Of a DNA stretch of 38,475 nt, positions 7,942-17,113 are shown piece after piece. A model generated the notes under the pieces. That model did not search any database. It was not told the DNA's origin and worked only from the letters and a program-made list of their open reading frames with translations. The stretch covers positions 1 through 38,475 of the forward strand of contig NZ_JAHPPD010000013.1 of NCBI RefSeq assembly GCF_019061365.1. Reading direction: 5' to 3'. Positions within the stretch are counted from its first letter, which is position 1; every line of letters starts with the position of its first letter. A program made the position numbers and the translations under genes. The DNA is from Lentilactobacillus dabitei. GTDB taxonomy: Bacteria; Bacillota; Bacilli; Lactobacillales; Lactobacillaceae.

Positions 7942-9603
7942 ATGAAGAGCGATGTTGAAATTTCTCAAGAGTCATCTATGGAACCAATCACCAAAATTGC
8001 TGGTAAACTTGGTATTACTGAAGATCAGCTGGAACAATATGGTCATTATAAAGCAAAAGTTCATTTCGATCCTAAAACAGAACGAAATGATGGTAAATTA
8101 ATTTTAGTCACCTCGATTAATCCAACCGCTGCTGGAGAAGGAAAAACAACAGTGACAATCGGACTTGGCGATGCCTTTACAGAATTACATAAAAAGGTTG
8201 CCCTTGCGTTACGAGAGCCTTCGCTAGGCCCAGTTATGGGTATGAAAGGCGGTGCAACCGGGGGTGGCTACGCTCAGGTTGTCCCAATGGATGACATTAA
8301 CCTGCATTTTACGGGGGATTTTGACGCCCTAACTGAGGCCCACAACACTTTGGCTGCCTTAATTGACAATCATATTCAGCACGGGAATCAATTAAATATT
8401 GATCCTCGCCAAATCACTTGGAAACGGGTCTTGGATGTTAATGATCGCGAGCTCCGTCAGGTGGTTGTCGGCTTGGGTGGTCGAACTTCTGGCGTCCCTC
8501 GGCAAGATGGTTTTGATATTACGGTTGCCAGTGAGTTGATGGCAATTTTATGCCTGGCAACTGATTTGACTGATCTCAAAAAGCGAATTGGAAAAATGTT
8601 AATTGGATATACATATGACCGCAAGCCAGTGTTAGTTTCCGATTTACATGTTCAGGGCGCATTGACGTTGTTACTAAAAGATGCCATTAAACCAAACTTA
8701 GTTCAGACAATTGAGCATACGCCAGCGTTTATTCACGGTGGCCCATTTGCCAATATTGCCCATGGCTGTAACAGCATTTTGGCTACCCAAGCCGCTTTGC
8801 ACTTTGGGGATTATGCAATTACGGAAGCTGGATTTGGTTCAGATCTTGGCGGCGAAAAGTTCATGGATATTGTTTCACCAAAACTTAAAAAGTCGCCAGA
8901 TTGCGTTGTAGTGGTTGCAACCGTTCGGGCACTTAAGCTTAATGGCGGTGCGAACAAAAATGACCTAAACGAAGAAAACTTAGCTGCATTAAAGGCAGGG
9001 GCCGTTAATCTCAAACGTCACGTAGAGAATATGGAACAATACGGTAAACCAGTTATCGTGGCAATTAACAAATTTGTCAGTGATAGTGACGCTGAAATTG
9101 ATTTCTTAAAGCGTTACGTGGCTGATACATTGAAGGTTAAGGGCGAAGTCATCACTAGCTGGGCAGACGGTGGTAAAGGCGCTATCGATTTGGCCAAACA
9201 AGTGATTACAGCTTGCGATCAGCCGGCAGAATTTAAGCCTTTGTATACGAGTGACGACTATCTCCTGTACAAAATGAAAGCCATTGTGACCCATGTGTAT
9301 GGCGGCGCTGATGTTGAGCTATCAACTAAAGCCCGAAATGCCCTTAAGCGGATTGAAAAAATGGGTTATGGTGACCTGCCTGTTTGCATGGCTAAAACTC
9401 AATATTCGTTAACTGACAATGCCAAACAGCTGGGTGCCCCAACAAACTTCACAATTCACGTTTCAGATTTACAGTTAAAATTAGGGGCTGGCTTTATTGT
9501 GGCAATTACTGGTAAAATATTAACAATGCCAGGGTTACCAAGTCATCCAGCTGCCCTTGACATGGACATTGATGAAAACGGTCGAATTACTGGACTGTTC
9601 TAA
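7942..9603 (+). CDS. fhs: Formate-tetrahydrofolate ligase
   Basis: Makes 10-formyltetrahydrofolate from formate, ATP and tetrahydrofolate, feeding purine and formyl-Met-tRNA synthesis. The 553-residue length is standard. The ATP-binding loop [10 protein letters not shown] is at residues 61-70, followed by the conserved [20 protein letters not shown] stretch and [16 protein letters not shown]. An AGGAGG Shine-Dalgarno precedes the ATG. It fits with the folate block 9 kb downstream, which supplies its cofactor. lspA starts 13 bp after its stop and may be co-transcribed. Confidence 0.97.
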   Translation: MKSDVEISQESSMEPITKIAGKLGITEDQLEQYGHYKAKVHFDPKTERNDGKLILVTSINPTAAGEGKTTVTIGLGDAFTELHKKVALALREPSLGPVMGMKGGATGGGYAQVVPMDDINLHFTGDFDALTEAHNTLAALIDNHIQHGNQLNIDPRQITWKRVLDVNDRELRQVVVGLGGRTSGVPRQDGFDITVASELMAILCLATDLTDLKKRIGKMLIGYTYDRKPVLVSDLHVQGALTLLLKDAIKPNLVQTIEHTPAFIHGGPFANIAHGCNSILATQAALHFGDYAITEAGFGSDLGGEKFMDIVSPKLKKSPDCVVVVATVRALKLNGGANKNDLNEENLAALKAGAVNLKRHVENMEQYGKPVIVAINKFVSDSDAEIDFLKRYVADTLKVKGEVITSWADGGKGAIDLAKQVITACDQPAEFKPLYTSDDYLLYKMKAIVTHVYGGADVELSTKARNALKRIEKMGYGDLPVCMAKTQYSLTDNAKQLGAPTNFTIHVSDLQLKLGAGFIVAITGKILTMPGLPSHPAALDMDIDENGRITGLF

Positions 9604-9616
9604 AGGAGTTTTTAAA

Positions 9617-10057
9617 TTGCCTGTCGTATATATTATCGGAATTGCTTTGCTAGTTGGGGTTGACCAATTTGTTAAGCACTGGGTTGTAGTGAGCTTAGCA
9701 CTGGGACAGTCGTTTACGCTTATCCCTGGTGTGATTTCACTAACCCGGATTAATAATACCGGTGCTGCTTGGAGCATTTTGGCAGGCCACCAGGAAGTGT
9801 TTATCATCATCGCATTGTTAGCTGTGGTGATCATCGGCTACTTCTTGGTTCATTATTGGAAAAATGTGCCTTATCGCATCGGCTTAAGTCTCTTATTTGC
9901 GGGGACTGCCGGTAATGTCATCGATAGAATTTTAAATGGTCATGTTGTTGATATGTTTCAACTGGATTTTATTAACTTTCCGATCTTCAACTGTGCAGAT
10001 ATGTTCTTGACGTTTGGAATCATTATTTTAGGAATTGCGATCTTGCGGGAACAATAA
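9617..10057 (+). CDS. lspA: Signal peptidase II (lipoprotein signal peptidase)
   Basis: Membrane aspartic protease that cleaves prolipoprotein signal peptides after lipidation. The 146-residue protein has four hydrophobic helices and the family motifs DQFVKHW, RINNTGAAWS, GNVIDR (first catalytic Asp) and FNCADMFLTFG (second catalytic Asp). I use the TTG start at 9617 because AAGGAG lies 8 nt upstream and the frame upstream overlaps fhs. It is followed by rluD and pyrR, as in Bacillus. Confidence 0.93.
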   Translation: MPVVYIIGIALLVGVDQFVKHWVVVSLALGQSFTLIPGVISLTRINNTGAAWSILAGHQEVFIIIALLAVVIIGYFLVHYWKNVPYRIGLSLLFAGTAGNVIDRILNGHVVDMFQLDFINFPIFNCADMFLTFGIIILGIAILREQ

Positions 10058-10076
10058 ATTGAGGATTGATAATAAG

Positions 10077-10985
10077 TTGAAAACAGTTGTATTAACCGAA
10101 CATACCGGGCGACTTGATAAAGTGGTTTCAGAGATTGATACCACAATTAGTCGCTCTCGGGCAAAAAAATTAATTGAAGATGGTCACATCAAGGTCAATG
10201 GGCAACTTAAGAAGCCTAAATACCATGCAGAAGTGGGTGACCAAATTGACATTGAGGATATTGAACCCACACCAATCAGCTTGGAACCAGAAAACATTCC
10301 CTTGGATATCATTTACGAAGATGATGATGTCATTGTCGTCAATAAACCCCAAGGAATGGTCGTTCATCCATCAGCGGGTCATCCCAACCACACACTAGTC
10401 AACGCACTACTGTTTCATAGTCCATTATCAACGATTAACGGGGAGTTTCGCCCCGGAATCGTTCACCGAATTGATAAGGACACCTCAGGTTTGTTAATGG
10501 TCGCCAAAAACGACGCAGCTCATCAAGCGTTATCGGAACAATTAAAGAAACAAAAAAATTTGAGAAAGTACATTGCGTTAGTTCACGGTCGGATTGATGA
10601 AAATTCCGGGGTTGTCAATGCTCCAATTGGCCGCTCTGTTAAAGATCGTAAAAAACAGGCAGTTGTTGCTGATGGGCGACCTGCGATTACCCATTTTAAG
10701 GTGCTCGAGCGTTTTCAAGATTACACATTAATCAGTTGTCAACTTGAGACTGGTCGAACTCACCAGATTAGAGTCCATATGAAATATATTGGCCATCCAA
10801 TTGCCGGCGACCCACTTTATGGCCCCCGAAAGACCCTCAAGGGGAATGGTCAGTTCTTACATGCTCAGGAATTGGGATTTGAGCACCCGGTGACGGACAA
10901 GTTAATGGTCTTTTCAGCCCCGATTCCAACGATTTTTGAGAAAACTTTGGCTCATTTACGGCTGAATAATGCGTTGAATTCTTGA
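10077..10985 (+). CDS. rluD: 23S rRNA pseudouridine synthase, RluD family
   Basis: Converts uridines to pseudouridine in 23S rRNA. About 303 residues: an N-terminal S4 RNA-binding domain (ISRSRAKKLIEDGHIKVNG) then the RluA-family catalytic domain with HRIDKDTSG, the catalytic Asp being D133, and the conserved ETGRTHQIRVH. The start is ambiguous: the frame opens inside lspA, but a TTG at 10077 has GAGGA 11 nt upstream and gives the normal family N-terminus. Part of the lspA-rluD-pyrR row. Confidence 0.9.
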   Translation: MKTVVLTEHTGRLDKVVSEIDTTISRSRAKKLIEDGHIKVNGQLKKPKYHAEVGDQIDIEDIEPTPISLEPENIPLDIIYEDDDVIVVNKPQGMVVHPSAGHPNHTLVNALLFHSPLSTINGEFRPGIVHRIDKDTSGLLMVAKNDAAHQALSEQLKKQKNLRKYIALVHGRIDENSGVVNAPIGRSVKDRKKQAVVADGRPAITHFKVLERFQDYTLISCQLETGRTHQIRVHMKYIGHPIAGDPLYGPRKTLKGNGQFLHAQELGFEHPVTDKLMVFSAPIPTIFEKTLAHLRLNNALNS

Positions 10986-11066
10986 CAAGTTGGCTCAGCT
11001 CTCATATTCTGAAACTAACATGCTTTTTCGGTTTATAAAACCTTACACTAATTTAAGGAGCACTTG

Positions 11067-11603
11067 ATGATGGGAAAAATTATTTTAGACAAAATGGCGA
11101 TGCAACGTGCTTTAACCCGGATCACATATGAAATTGTTGAAAAAAACAAGGGTGTTGAAGACCTCGTCCTCATTGGGATCAAAACGCGGGGGATTTTTCT
11201 CGCCAATCGCATTGCCGACCGGCTGCAACAATTAGAAAATGTCACCATTCCAGTAGGTGAACTCGATATCACGAATTATCGGGACGATATTGAACACGAT
11301 TCAATGAGTATCGACGTCAAAATGTCCAATAATAAGATTGATTTTTCAATTGAAGGCAAGCGGGTGATTCTAGTCGATGATGTTTTATACACAGGCAGAA
11401 CCGTTCGAGCTGCTCTTTCGGCTGTTATGGACCTTGGCAGGCCTAAGAGCATTAATCTCGCAGTTTTAGTCGACCGCGGTCATCGTGAATTGCCAATTCG
11501 CGCCGACTTTGTGGGTAAAAACATTCCAAGTTCACAAAAAGAGCAAATCAAAGTATACGTATCGGAAATTGATGATAAAGATGCTGTTGAACTCATCAAA
11601 TGA
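11067..11603 (+). CDS. pyrR: PyrR, pyrimidine regulator / uracil phosphoribosyltransferase
   Basis: RNA-binding attenuator of pyr operons that senses UMP and PRPP, with weak uracil phosphoribosyltransferase activity. About 178 residues. The PRPP loop [13 protein letters not shown] (about residues 100-112) is intact, as are [15 protein letters not shown] and [23 protein letters not shown] at 11055-11060 precedes two tandem ATGs; I chose the first. No PyrR-binding attenuator is evident in the 80-bp gap upstream or the 22-bp gap to the next gene, so targets are likely elsewhere. It heads an apparent operon with two degenerate carbamoyl-phosphate synthase homologues. Confidence 0.95.
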   Translation: MMGKIILDKMAMQRALTRITYEIVEKNKGVEDLVLIGIKTRGIFLANRIADRLQQLENVTIPVGELDITNYRDDIEHDSMSIDVKMSNNKIDFSIEGKRVILVDDVLYTGRTVRAALSAVMDLGRPKSINLAVLVDRGHRELPIRADFVGKNIPSSQKEQIKVYVSEIDDKDAVELIK

Positions 11604-11625
11604 TACTTAGTAATGGGGAGTCAGC

Positions 11626-12717
11626 ATGACGCAAAGATATTTGATATTAGAAGATGGATCTGCGTACCCTGGTAAGGCATTCGGTTCATTAGCGACAACA
11701 ACTGGAGAACTGGTTGCCAATTCAACGATGAATGGCTACCAGGAAATCATCTCCAACCAAATTTACCACAACCAAATAATTGTTTTTACCCAATCATCAA
11801 TTGGCAATACCGGACTCGACCAAAACGCGTACGAGTCCATTTTGCCATCTGCTAAAGGCGTGATTGTTCGTGAATATGAGAATCTGGCAACTGACCACTT
11901 TAAGCGAATTTCGTTGGATCGTTATTTGAAACAGCATAAGATTCCCGGTATTTATGATGTAGATACCCGTGAACTTCGTCACCGACTCCAGAAATACGGT
12001 AATATGAAAGCCAGCATTGTTGACGTGGCAGATGATCATGCATTCGATCAGCTGCATGCCACTGTTTTAACGAATCAACAAGTCGCCCAGGTTGCAACAC
12101 CGAAACCTTATCCCAATCCTGATGAGGGGGATAACGTTGTTGTGGTTGACTTTGGCCTCAAAAGTGGAATTTTGCGTGAACTATCCCGCAGAAATTGCAA
12201 CGTAACGGTTGTGCCTTGGAATGCATCCAGTGAGATGATCCTTGACTTAGATCCAGATGGGATTGTTTTATCAACTGGCCCTGGGGCACCGTCGAATTTG
12301 CCACAGTCCGTTCTAAAGATGATTGAAGAAGTTCAAAGCCAAGCGCCGTTATTTGCTATTGGGTTGGGTCATGAATTATTCGCTTTGGCGAACGATGCCA
12401 GTGTTTACCAACTTAGAGTTGAGCATCACGGGGCCAACCATCCAATTCGTGAAATTATCACAAATGAAATCTTTTATTCCGGTCAGGAACAAGGATATGC
12501 GGTTGATCCCAAGTCAATTGATCACGCAAAATTATTTATTACCCACATTGATTTAGTTAATGGTACGGTTCAGGGGCTTCGTCACCGTGATTTTCCGGCC
12601 TTTTCAGTTCAATTTTCACCTGATGGGGCACCGGGACCTAAAGATAGTGTTGGCTTGTTTGATGACTTCACGGAAATAATGGAAAGAAGAAGGGTCGACA
12701 ATGGCAATAGTTTTTAA
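11626..12717 (+). CDS. carA: CarA homologue (CPS small subunit) lacking the glutaminase triad
   Basis: A 363-residue protein collinear with CarA/PyrAA, normally the glutamine amidotransferase subunit of carbamoyl-phosphate synthase. The N-terminal domain is well kept (LILEDGSAYPGKAFG, NSTMNGYQEI, DVDTRELRHRL) and the class I amidotransferase domain is recognisable (DGIVLSTGPGAP, HHGANHP, QGYAVD). The catalytic residues are gone: the nucleophile Cys of GICLGHQ is Gly246 (AIGLGHE), and the His and Glu of the HPE motif are Ser331 and Asp333 (FSPDGAPGP). Glutamine hydrolysis should be impossible. The reading frame is intact and its end overlaps the CarB homologue by 17 bp, suggesting translational coupling. 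Annotation pipelines would name it carA; I infer a non-catalytic role. Confidence 0.85.
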   Translation: MTQRYLILEDGSAYPGKAFGSLATTTGELVANSTMNGYQEIISNQIYHNQIIVFTQSSIGNTGLDQNAYESILPSAKGVIVREYENLATDHFKRISLDRYLKQHKIPGIYDVDTRELRHRLQKYGNMKASIVDVADDHAFDQLHATVLTNQQVAQVATPKPYPNPDEGDNVVVVDFGLKSGILRELSRRNCNVTVVPWNASSEMILDLDPDGIVLSTGPGAPSNLPQSVLKMIEEVQSQAPLFAIGLGHELFALANDASVYQLRVEHHGANHPIREIITNEIFYSGQEQGYAVDPKSIDHAKLFITHIDLVNGTVQGLRHRDFPAFSVQFSPDGAPGPKDSVGLFDDFTEIMERRRVDNGNSF

Positions 12718-15199
12718 TAAAGTCCTATTACTAGGTGGTGGCCCAACAAGTATTGGTCACGAAAATGAGCTCGATGCGGCCGCTTTTGAGCGATTAATTG
12801 CCCTGCGAAAAACGGGTGCTCAAATTATTTATGTCGATGATAATCCGTTCTCGGTCACTAGTGAAGAAATTCAGCCTGCCAACGTTTATGTTCAGCAGGT
12901 CAATTTCAAAAATGTTGTGAACATTATTGAGAAGGAACAGCCGGATGCAATTATGGCCACGACGGGTGGGTTAAATGCGATGCAAATTGCCTGGCAGTTG
13001 TCAGAAAGTGGCGTGTTAAGTGCCAATAACGTGACATTGCTTGGCATTAAGCCAGCAGATTTGCGTAAAGTCATCGATAATCAGAAATTACGAGATTTGC
13101 TGACCGAAATCAGTGAGAAAGTGATTGCTTCCAAAATTGTCGCTGACGATAGTGAAGCAATGGATTTTGTCCGCGAAGTCGGCTTCCCAGTTATTGTAAA
13201 GCCAATTTCAGCTAGCCATGATACCAGCCGGTTCATTTGTAACAATACCGATGAACTAGAAGATGCCCTAGACGTGAGCTTTAAACGAACTTATATTAAA
13301 CGCTGTTCGATTGAACAAAGTATTGTTGGTTATAAAGAAATTGAAATGGTTGGTGTTCGGGATACCAACGGAAATAAAATGTTGATTACTGGTTTGGAAG
13401 ACATGGATCCAATTGGAATTCATTCTGGTGATTCAATCATTTTTGCCCCAACCCAGACATTAATTAACGAAGAATATCAAGCACTGCGAACAGCTACTTT
13501 TCGAATTATGGATGCGCTTAATGTGACGGGAACTTGTCATGTCCAATTTGCCCAGAGTAGAACGGATTCAAATTATTTTGTCACCAAAGTTAGCCCTTTC
13601 TTTACTCGGAATACTTTGTTGGCAGCTAAGGCAACCGGTTATCCATTAACCTACGTTTCAAGCTTTTTGGAATTAGGCTATACTTTCACAGAGATTAAAC
13701 TGCCTACGAAATATAGCAAATATCTTCCATTCATGGAACCAACGATGGATCACGTACTGGTTAGAATTCCTCTCTGGCCATTTAGGGATATCAATGACGT
13801 TGATCAACATCTCAATACCCTAATGAAATCGGTAGGGTCGACAATCGGGGTTGGCAGAACCGTTGAGGAAGCGATTATCAAGTCCATGCATAGCTCCCAG
13901 TTTTCACCAAGGGATATTCTTCCGAGTGTGTCTAAAGTTGATGACGATGATGTGATCAATCAATTAATTCACCCGTTGGCCAGCAGAATATTGATCTTAA
14001 TGGAAGCACTAAGAAGAGGCTTCTCAATTGACGAGTTATCTGAACTGACCCGAATTGATCGTTTTTATTTCTATAAGCTCAATCAATTATTACGGGCTCA
14101 GGACTATGTGATTAATAACCCAATGTCGCCGCATTCGGTTCAGGTTGGTCACAAATACGGTTTTGGTGATGGTATGCTAGCCGAGCTATGGAATGTAAAC
14201 ATTTCTGAAATCACTCGAATGAATCGAAATACCAAGCAACCAGTGACTTATAAAGAAATCGAACCAAGTGCTGGGGAATTCATAGAAGCAACCAATATTT
14301 TTTACAGCAGCTATGAACTTGAAAATGAAAGTCAACCATTTTCCGGCAAAACAGCCTTAGTAATTGGCAGAGGTGGCAACCAGTTGGGACCCAATTCTGC
14401 AGCTGATTATTATACGACTCAAATCCTTATATCGCTTAAAAAAGCCGGTTACAAAACAATCATTATGAATACCAATCCCAATGCAGTTTCACTTACGCCT
14501 CAGTTGAGTGACAAGCAATACATTGAGCCGATCCAATTGGGAAACATTTTGAATATTATTAATGTTGATCAGCCTGACGTGGTTTTCCTACCAGGAAATC
14601 GGCATTATCTTTCAAAACAGTTAAAACAGTTCACTGGCTTAAATATGGTCGTTTTGCCGCCAGATCAAAAGGTTGCCATATACAAAGAACAAGAAGCGAC
14701 AGCGGCAGTTGATCTGTTCATTCAGGACGACGAAATTATTCCTGTCACGACGCTTTCGTTTTTCAACCATAACAATCGGATGGATCTCCATCATATTAAT
14801 GATTATCAAGAACCCATGAGTCACTGGGAAACTGATGAACAGTCATTGATTAAGCAGGCGATTAGTTCAGTGGATCCAACTGAATGGCAGGGCCTCGTAC
14901 AAGTATTATTTGATCAATCAGGATCTGAGTACACATGCACAGGGATTCGGCCCGTTCGAATTACTGAAACAGCTTTTTTAACTAAGACGACAGGGGTTAA
15001 CTGGATTAATGTATTGGTTCGAAAATATCTTGGGCTGCTTGATATGGCATCTTTGAGGGAACAGTTACGACCGGCTGAGCATAAGCGTTATTCAATTATG
15101 ACTGCCAAGTTCCCATTTAAAGAACTCCAGTCTAATCGTCAAGAGGGAACCACGAAACAGGAGGTTGGCGCATCTTTATCATTTAAAAATTTTGAATAG
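12701..15199 (+). CDS. carB: Shortened, probably inactive CarB homologue (CPS large subunit)
   Basis: An 832-residue protein homologous to CarB/PyrAB, which is usually about 1060. The order is: first pre-ATP-grasp domain (LLLGGGPTSIGHENE), first ATP-grasp, the central oligomerisation region, second pre-ATP-grasp (LVIGRGGNQLGPNSAADYY), a shrunken second ATP-grasp, then the end. In the first ATP-grasp the glycine-rich loop is replaced (residues 169-178, no glycine) and the metal-binding E-x-N-P-R motif reads K296-V-S298-P-F300. The second ATP-grasp has lost some 60 residues and its E-x-N-P-R. The C-terminal allosteric (MGS-like) domain is absent. GIHSGDSI and KATGYP remain. Open throughout, no frameshift; it looks like a pseudoenzyme. 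Confidence 0.85.
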   Translation: MAIVFNKVLLLGGGPTSIGHENELDAAAFERLIALRKTGAQIIYVDDNPFSVTSEEIQPANVYVQQVNFKNVVNIIEKEQPDAIMATTGGLNAMQIAWQLSESGVLSANNVTLLGIKPADLRKVIDNQKLRDLLTEISEKVIASKIVADDSEAMDFVREVGFPVIVKPISASHDTSRFICNNTDELEDALDVSFKRTYIKRCSIEQSIVGYKEIEMVGVRDTNGNKMLITGLEDMDPIGIHSGDSIIFAPTQTLINEEYQALRTATFRIMDALNVTGTCHVQFAQSRTDSNYFVTKVSPFFTRNTLLAAKATGYPLTYVSSFLELGYTFTEIKLPTKYSKYLPFMEPTMDHVLVRIPLWPFRDINDVDQHLNTLMKSVGSTIGVGRTVEEAIIKSMHSSQFSPRDILPSVSKVDDDDVINQLIHPLASRILILMEALRRGFSIDELSELTRIDRFYFYKLNQLLRAQDYVINNPMSPHSVQVGHKYGFGDGMLAELWNVNISEITRMNRNTKQPVTYKEIEPSAGEFIEATNIFYSSYELENESQPFSGKTALVIGRGGNQLGPNSAADYYTTQILISLKKAGYKTIIMNTNPNAVSLTPQLSDKQYIEPIQLGNILNIINVDQPDVVFLPGNRHYLSKQLKQFTGLNMVVLPPDQKVAIYKEQEATAAVDLFIQDDEIIPVTTLSFFNHNNRMDLHHINDYQEPMSHWETDEQSLIKQAISSVDPTEWQGLVQVLFDQSGSEYTCTGIRPVRITETAFLTKTTGVNWINVLVRKYLGLLDMASLREQLRPAEHKRYSIMTAKFPFKELQSNRQEGTTKQEVGASLSFKNFE

Positions 15200-15220
15200 T
15201 CAATCAATTGTATATAGCAA

Positions 15221-15263
15221 ATAGTGGCTGAACCAGACAATTTCCATCTGGTTCAGCCACTAT
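15221..15263. terminator. Long hairpin between convergent carB and rqcH
   Basis: A 17-bp perfect inverted repeat (ATAGTGGCTGAACCAGA and its complement) with a 9-nt loop lies between two convergent genes, the usual place for a bidirectional terminator. Neither side has a clear T-run, so termination is inferred from position and stem strength. Confidence 0.7.
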
Positions 15264-15274
15264 GTTATCCTGAA

Positions 15275-16984
15275 TTATTTTCTAAGTTTATTAACGATGT
15301 CTTCTGAAGGATCAATGAATAACGTTTGCTGACTATCATAAATAACGAAGCCGGGTTTTGCGCCATTCGGCTTTCTAATATGCTTAACCTTTGTATAATC
15401 GACAGGAACCTTAGCTGAGTCACGAGCTTTTGAGAAATACGCTGCTAAATTGGCAGCCTCGGTCAAGGTTTGCTCGGATGGATTAAAGCTTCGGACAATC
15501 ACATGAGAGCCGGGAATATTCTTCGTATGAAGCCATGTTTCCCGTTTGTCAGCAGTATGCATGGTCAAACGTTCGTTTTGGAGATTATTTTTCCCGACGA
15601 GAATTTCGGTACCATCAGTTGAAACAAATTCCTCTGGTTTGTTAATCTTTGGGCGCTTGGCTTTTTTCTTCTTACCATGTTGTTCATGATCCCGAAGATA
15701 GTGGCCCTGTTCTAATTCGTAGCGAATGTCTACTAAGTCTTCTGGTTTAGCCAGTTCAATCTGAGACTGAATATTTTCAAAATAATCAATTTCTTGTTGC
15801 GTTAACTTAATCTGTTCGTTCAAATATTTAACAGCATTCTTTAATTTTTGATACTTTTTAAAATAACGCTGGGCATTTTCTGAAGGAGACAATTGATTCG
15901 AAAGGCTGATTGAGATCATGGCGTTGTTGTCATAATAGTTGGGAAGCTCAATTGTTTGCATTCCCCGTTGGATTTTGTTGAGATACGTCGTTAAGATTTC
16001 ACCTTTAATTTTGAACGCATCTGCATTCTCAGTTTCAGCCATATCCCGAGTTAATCGTTTAAGTTTCGTTCGATTTTTTTTGAGCTGTTTTTTAACGACT
16101 TGAATTAAAACGGCCCCTTGTTCACGAACTCGATCCCGTTGCGCTTTTTCTGCGTAATAGGCATCCAATAATTCGCTAAGCGTCGAATAAAAAGTATTTT
16201 TTGCTGTATCTGGATACGGAAATGCGGTAAAATTAAGCTTGTTATTAGCAATATTGCTCAACGTCGGCTTTGACTCATCAAATTGACTAAAAAAGTTCTT
16301 GAAATTAGTTTCCGTTTGATCGGATTTGTGCAAATAACTTGCTAGTGCCAAGGATGTGTCTTTACCCAATCCCTGAATCATTTTTCGAACATTATCTGCG
16401 AGAACCTGAATATTTGGAAATTCTTCAATTAGTTGATCAATATCAGTAAAGCTTGTCTTTGTAAATGGATTTTGTACGTCTTGCTTTGGTGGATTAATGT
16501 AAGTAGCTCCTGGTAACAAAATCCGATACCGGTTCACATCTGAACCAACATGCTTAATAGCATCGATGACCTTGCTGGTTTTTTGATCAACTAAAATAAT
16601 GTTACTGTGTCTGGCCATAATTTCGACATTTAAACACAGTTCGGTTTGATCCCCGAGTTCATTTCTTGAGGTGAACAGAAATTTGAGGACCCGATCGTTG
16701 TCTAATTGCTGAACATCGGTCAAAATTGCACCACTCAGATGTTTTCTCATAATCATCGTAAAATTACTTGGAACACTTGGGTTTGAATAGGGAATTTTAG
16801 TTAATTGAACCCGTGCATAGGTTGGATTAGCAGACAGCAATAATTGTTGATTTTTACTTTGGGCACGAATTGTTAATATTAATTCATTTGGATAGGGTTG
16901 ATTTATTTTACTTACCCTTCCAGTCTTCAAAATTGAAGCTAATTCGTTTCTCATGGAATGGGTAAAAGAACCATCAAATGACAT
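15275..16984 (-). CDS. rqcH: RqcH / Rqc2 homologue (fibronectin-binding A family), ribosome quality control
   Basis: Binds stalled 50S subunits carrying peptidyl-tRNA and recruits tRNA-Ala to add alanine tails that mark nascent chains for degradation. With the ATG ending at 16984 the protein is 569 residues and starts MSFDGSFTHSMRNEL; in this numbering the functional Asp-Arg pair falls at D97-R98 (LDNDRVLKF), as in B. subtilis. NFACT-N is followed by long coiled coils at about 280-430 and an NFACT-R domain (LHTKNIPGSHVIVRS). A 17-codon upstream extension is possible but unlikely. The older name fbpA reflects adhesin claims. Convergent with carB, divergent from marR. Confidence 0.93.
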   Translation of the reverse strand: MSFDGSFTHSMRNELASILKTGRVSKINQPYPNELILTIRAQSKNQQLLLSANPTYARVQLTKIPYSNPSVPSNFTMIMRKHLSGAILTDVQQLDNDRVLKFLFTSRNELGDQTELCLNVEIMARHSNIILVDQKTSKVIDAIKHVGSDVNRYRILLPGATYINPPKQDVQNPFTKTSFTDIDQLIEEFPNIQVLADNVRKMIQGLGKDTSLALASYLHKSDQTETNFKNFFSQFDESKPTLSNIANNKLNFTAFPYPDTAKNTFYSTLSELLDAYYAEKAQRDRVREQGAVLIQVVKKQLKKNRTKLKRLTRDMAETENADAFKIKGEILTTYLNKIQRGMQTIELPNYYDNNAMISISLSNQLSPSENAQRYFKKYQKLKNAVKYLNEQIKLTQQEIDYFENIQSQIELAKPEDLVDIRYELEQGHYLRDHEQHGKKKKAKRPKINKPEEFVSTDGTEILVGKNNLQNERLTMHTADKRETWLHTKNIPGSHVIVRSFNPSEQTLTEAANLAAYFSKARDSAKVPVDYTKVKHIRKPNGAKPGFVIYDSQQTLFIDPSEDIVNKLRK

Positions 16985-17061
16985 CTTATCACTCACTTTC
17001 ATATAGGTAGCATCTATTAGTATAGCGCACTTCACGCCTTGATGCGAAGCCTGTTGTTCAT

Positions 17062-17090
17062 TTGTAAGTCATAATTATTTAGCGTATACT
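17062..17090 (+). promoter_or_regulatory. Sigma-A type promoter of the MarR gene
   Basis: TTGTAA at 17062-17067 and TATACT at 17085-17090 are separated by 17 bp, 24 bp before the MarR start codon and just upstream of its GGAGGT ribosome binding site. Confidence 0.65.
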
Positions 17091-17113
17091 ATTTTTTCGG
17101 AGGTATTGTCATC

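Noticed and set aside
11048-11066. Start of pyrR at the upstream TTG (11064)
   Set aside because: Only three bases from the Shine-Dalgarno; the following ATGs are better spaced.
12701-15199. CarB shortened by a sequencing error or frameshift
   Set aside because: No coding remnant of the missing domain follows; only 75 bp separate the stop from rqcH, and the losses are spread over several domains.
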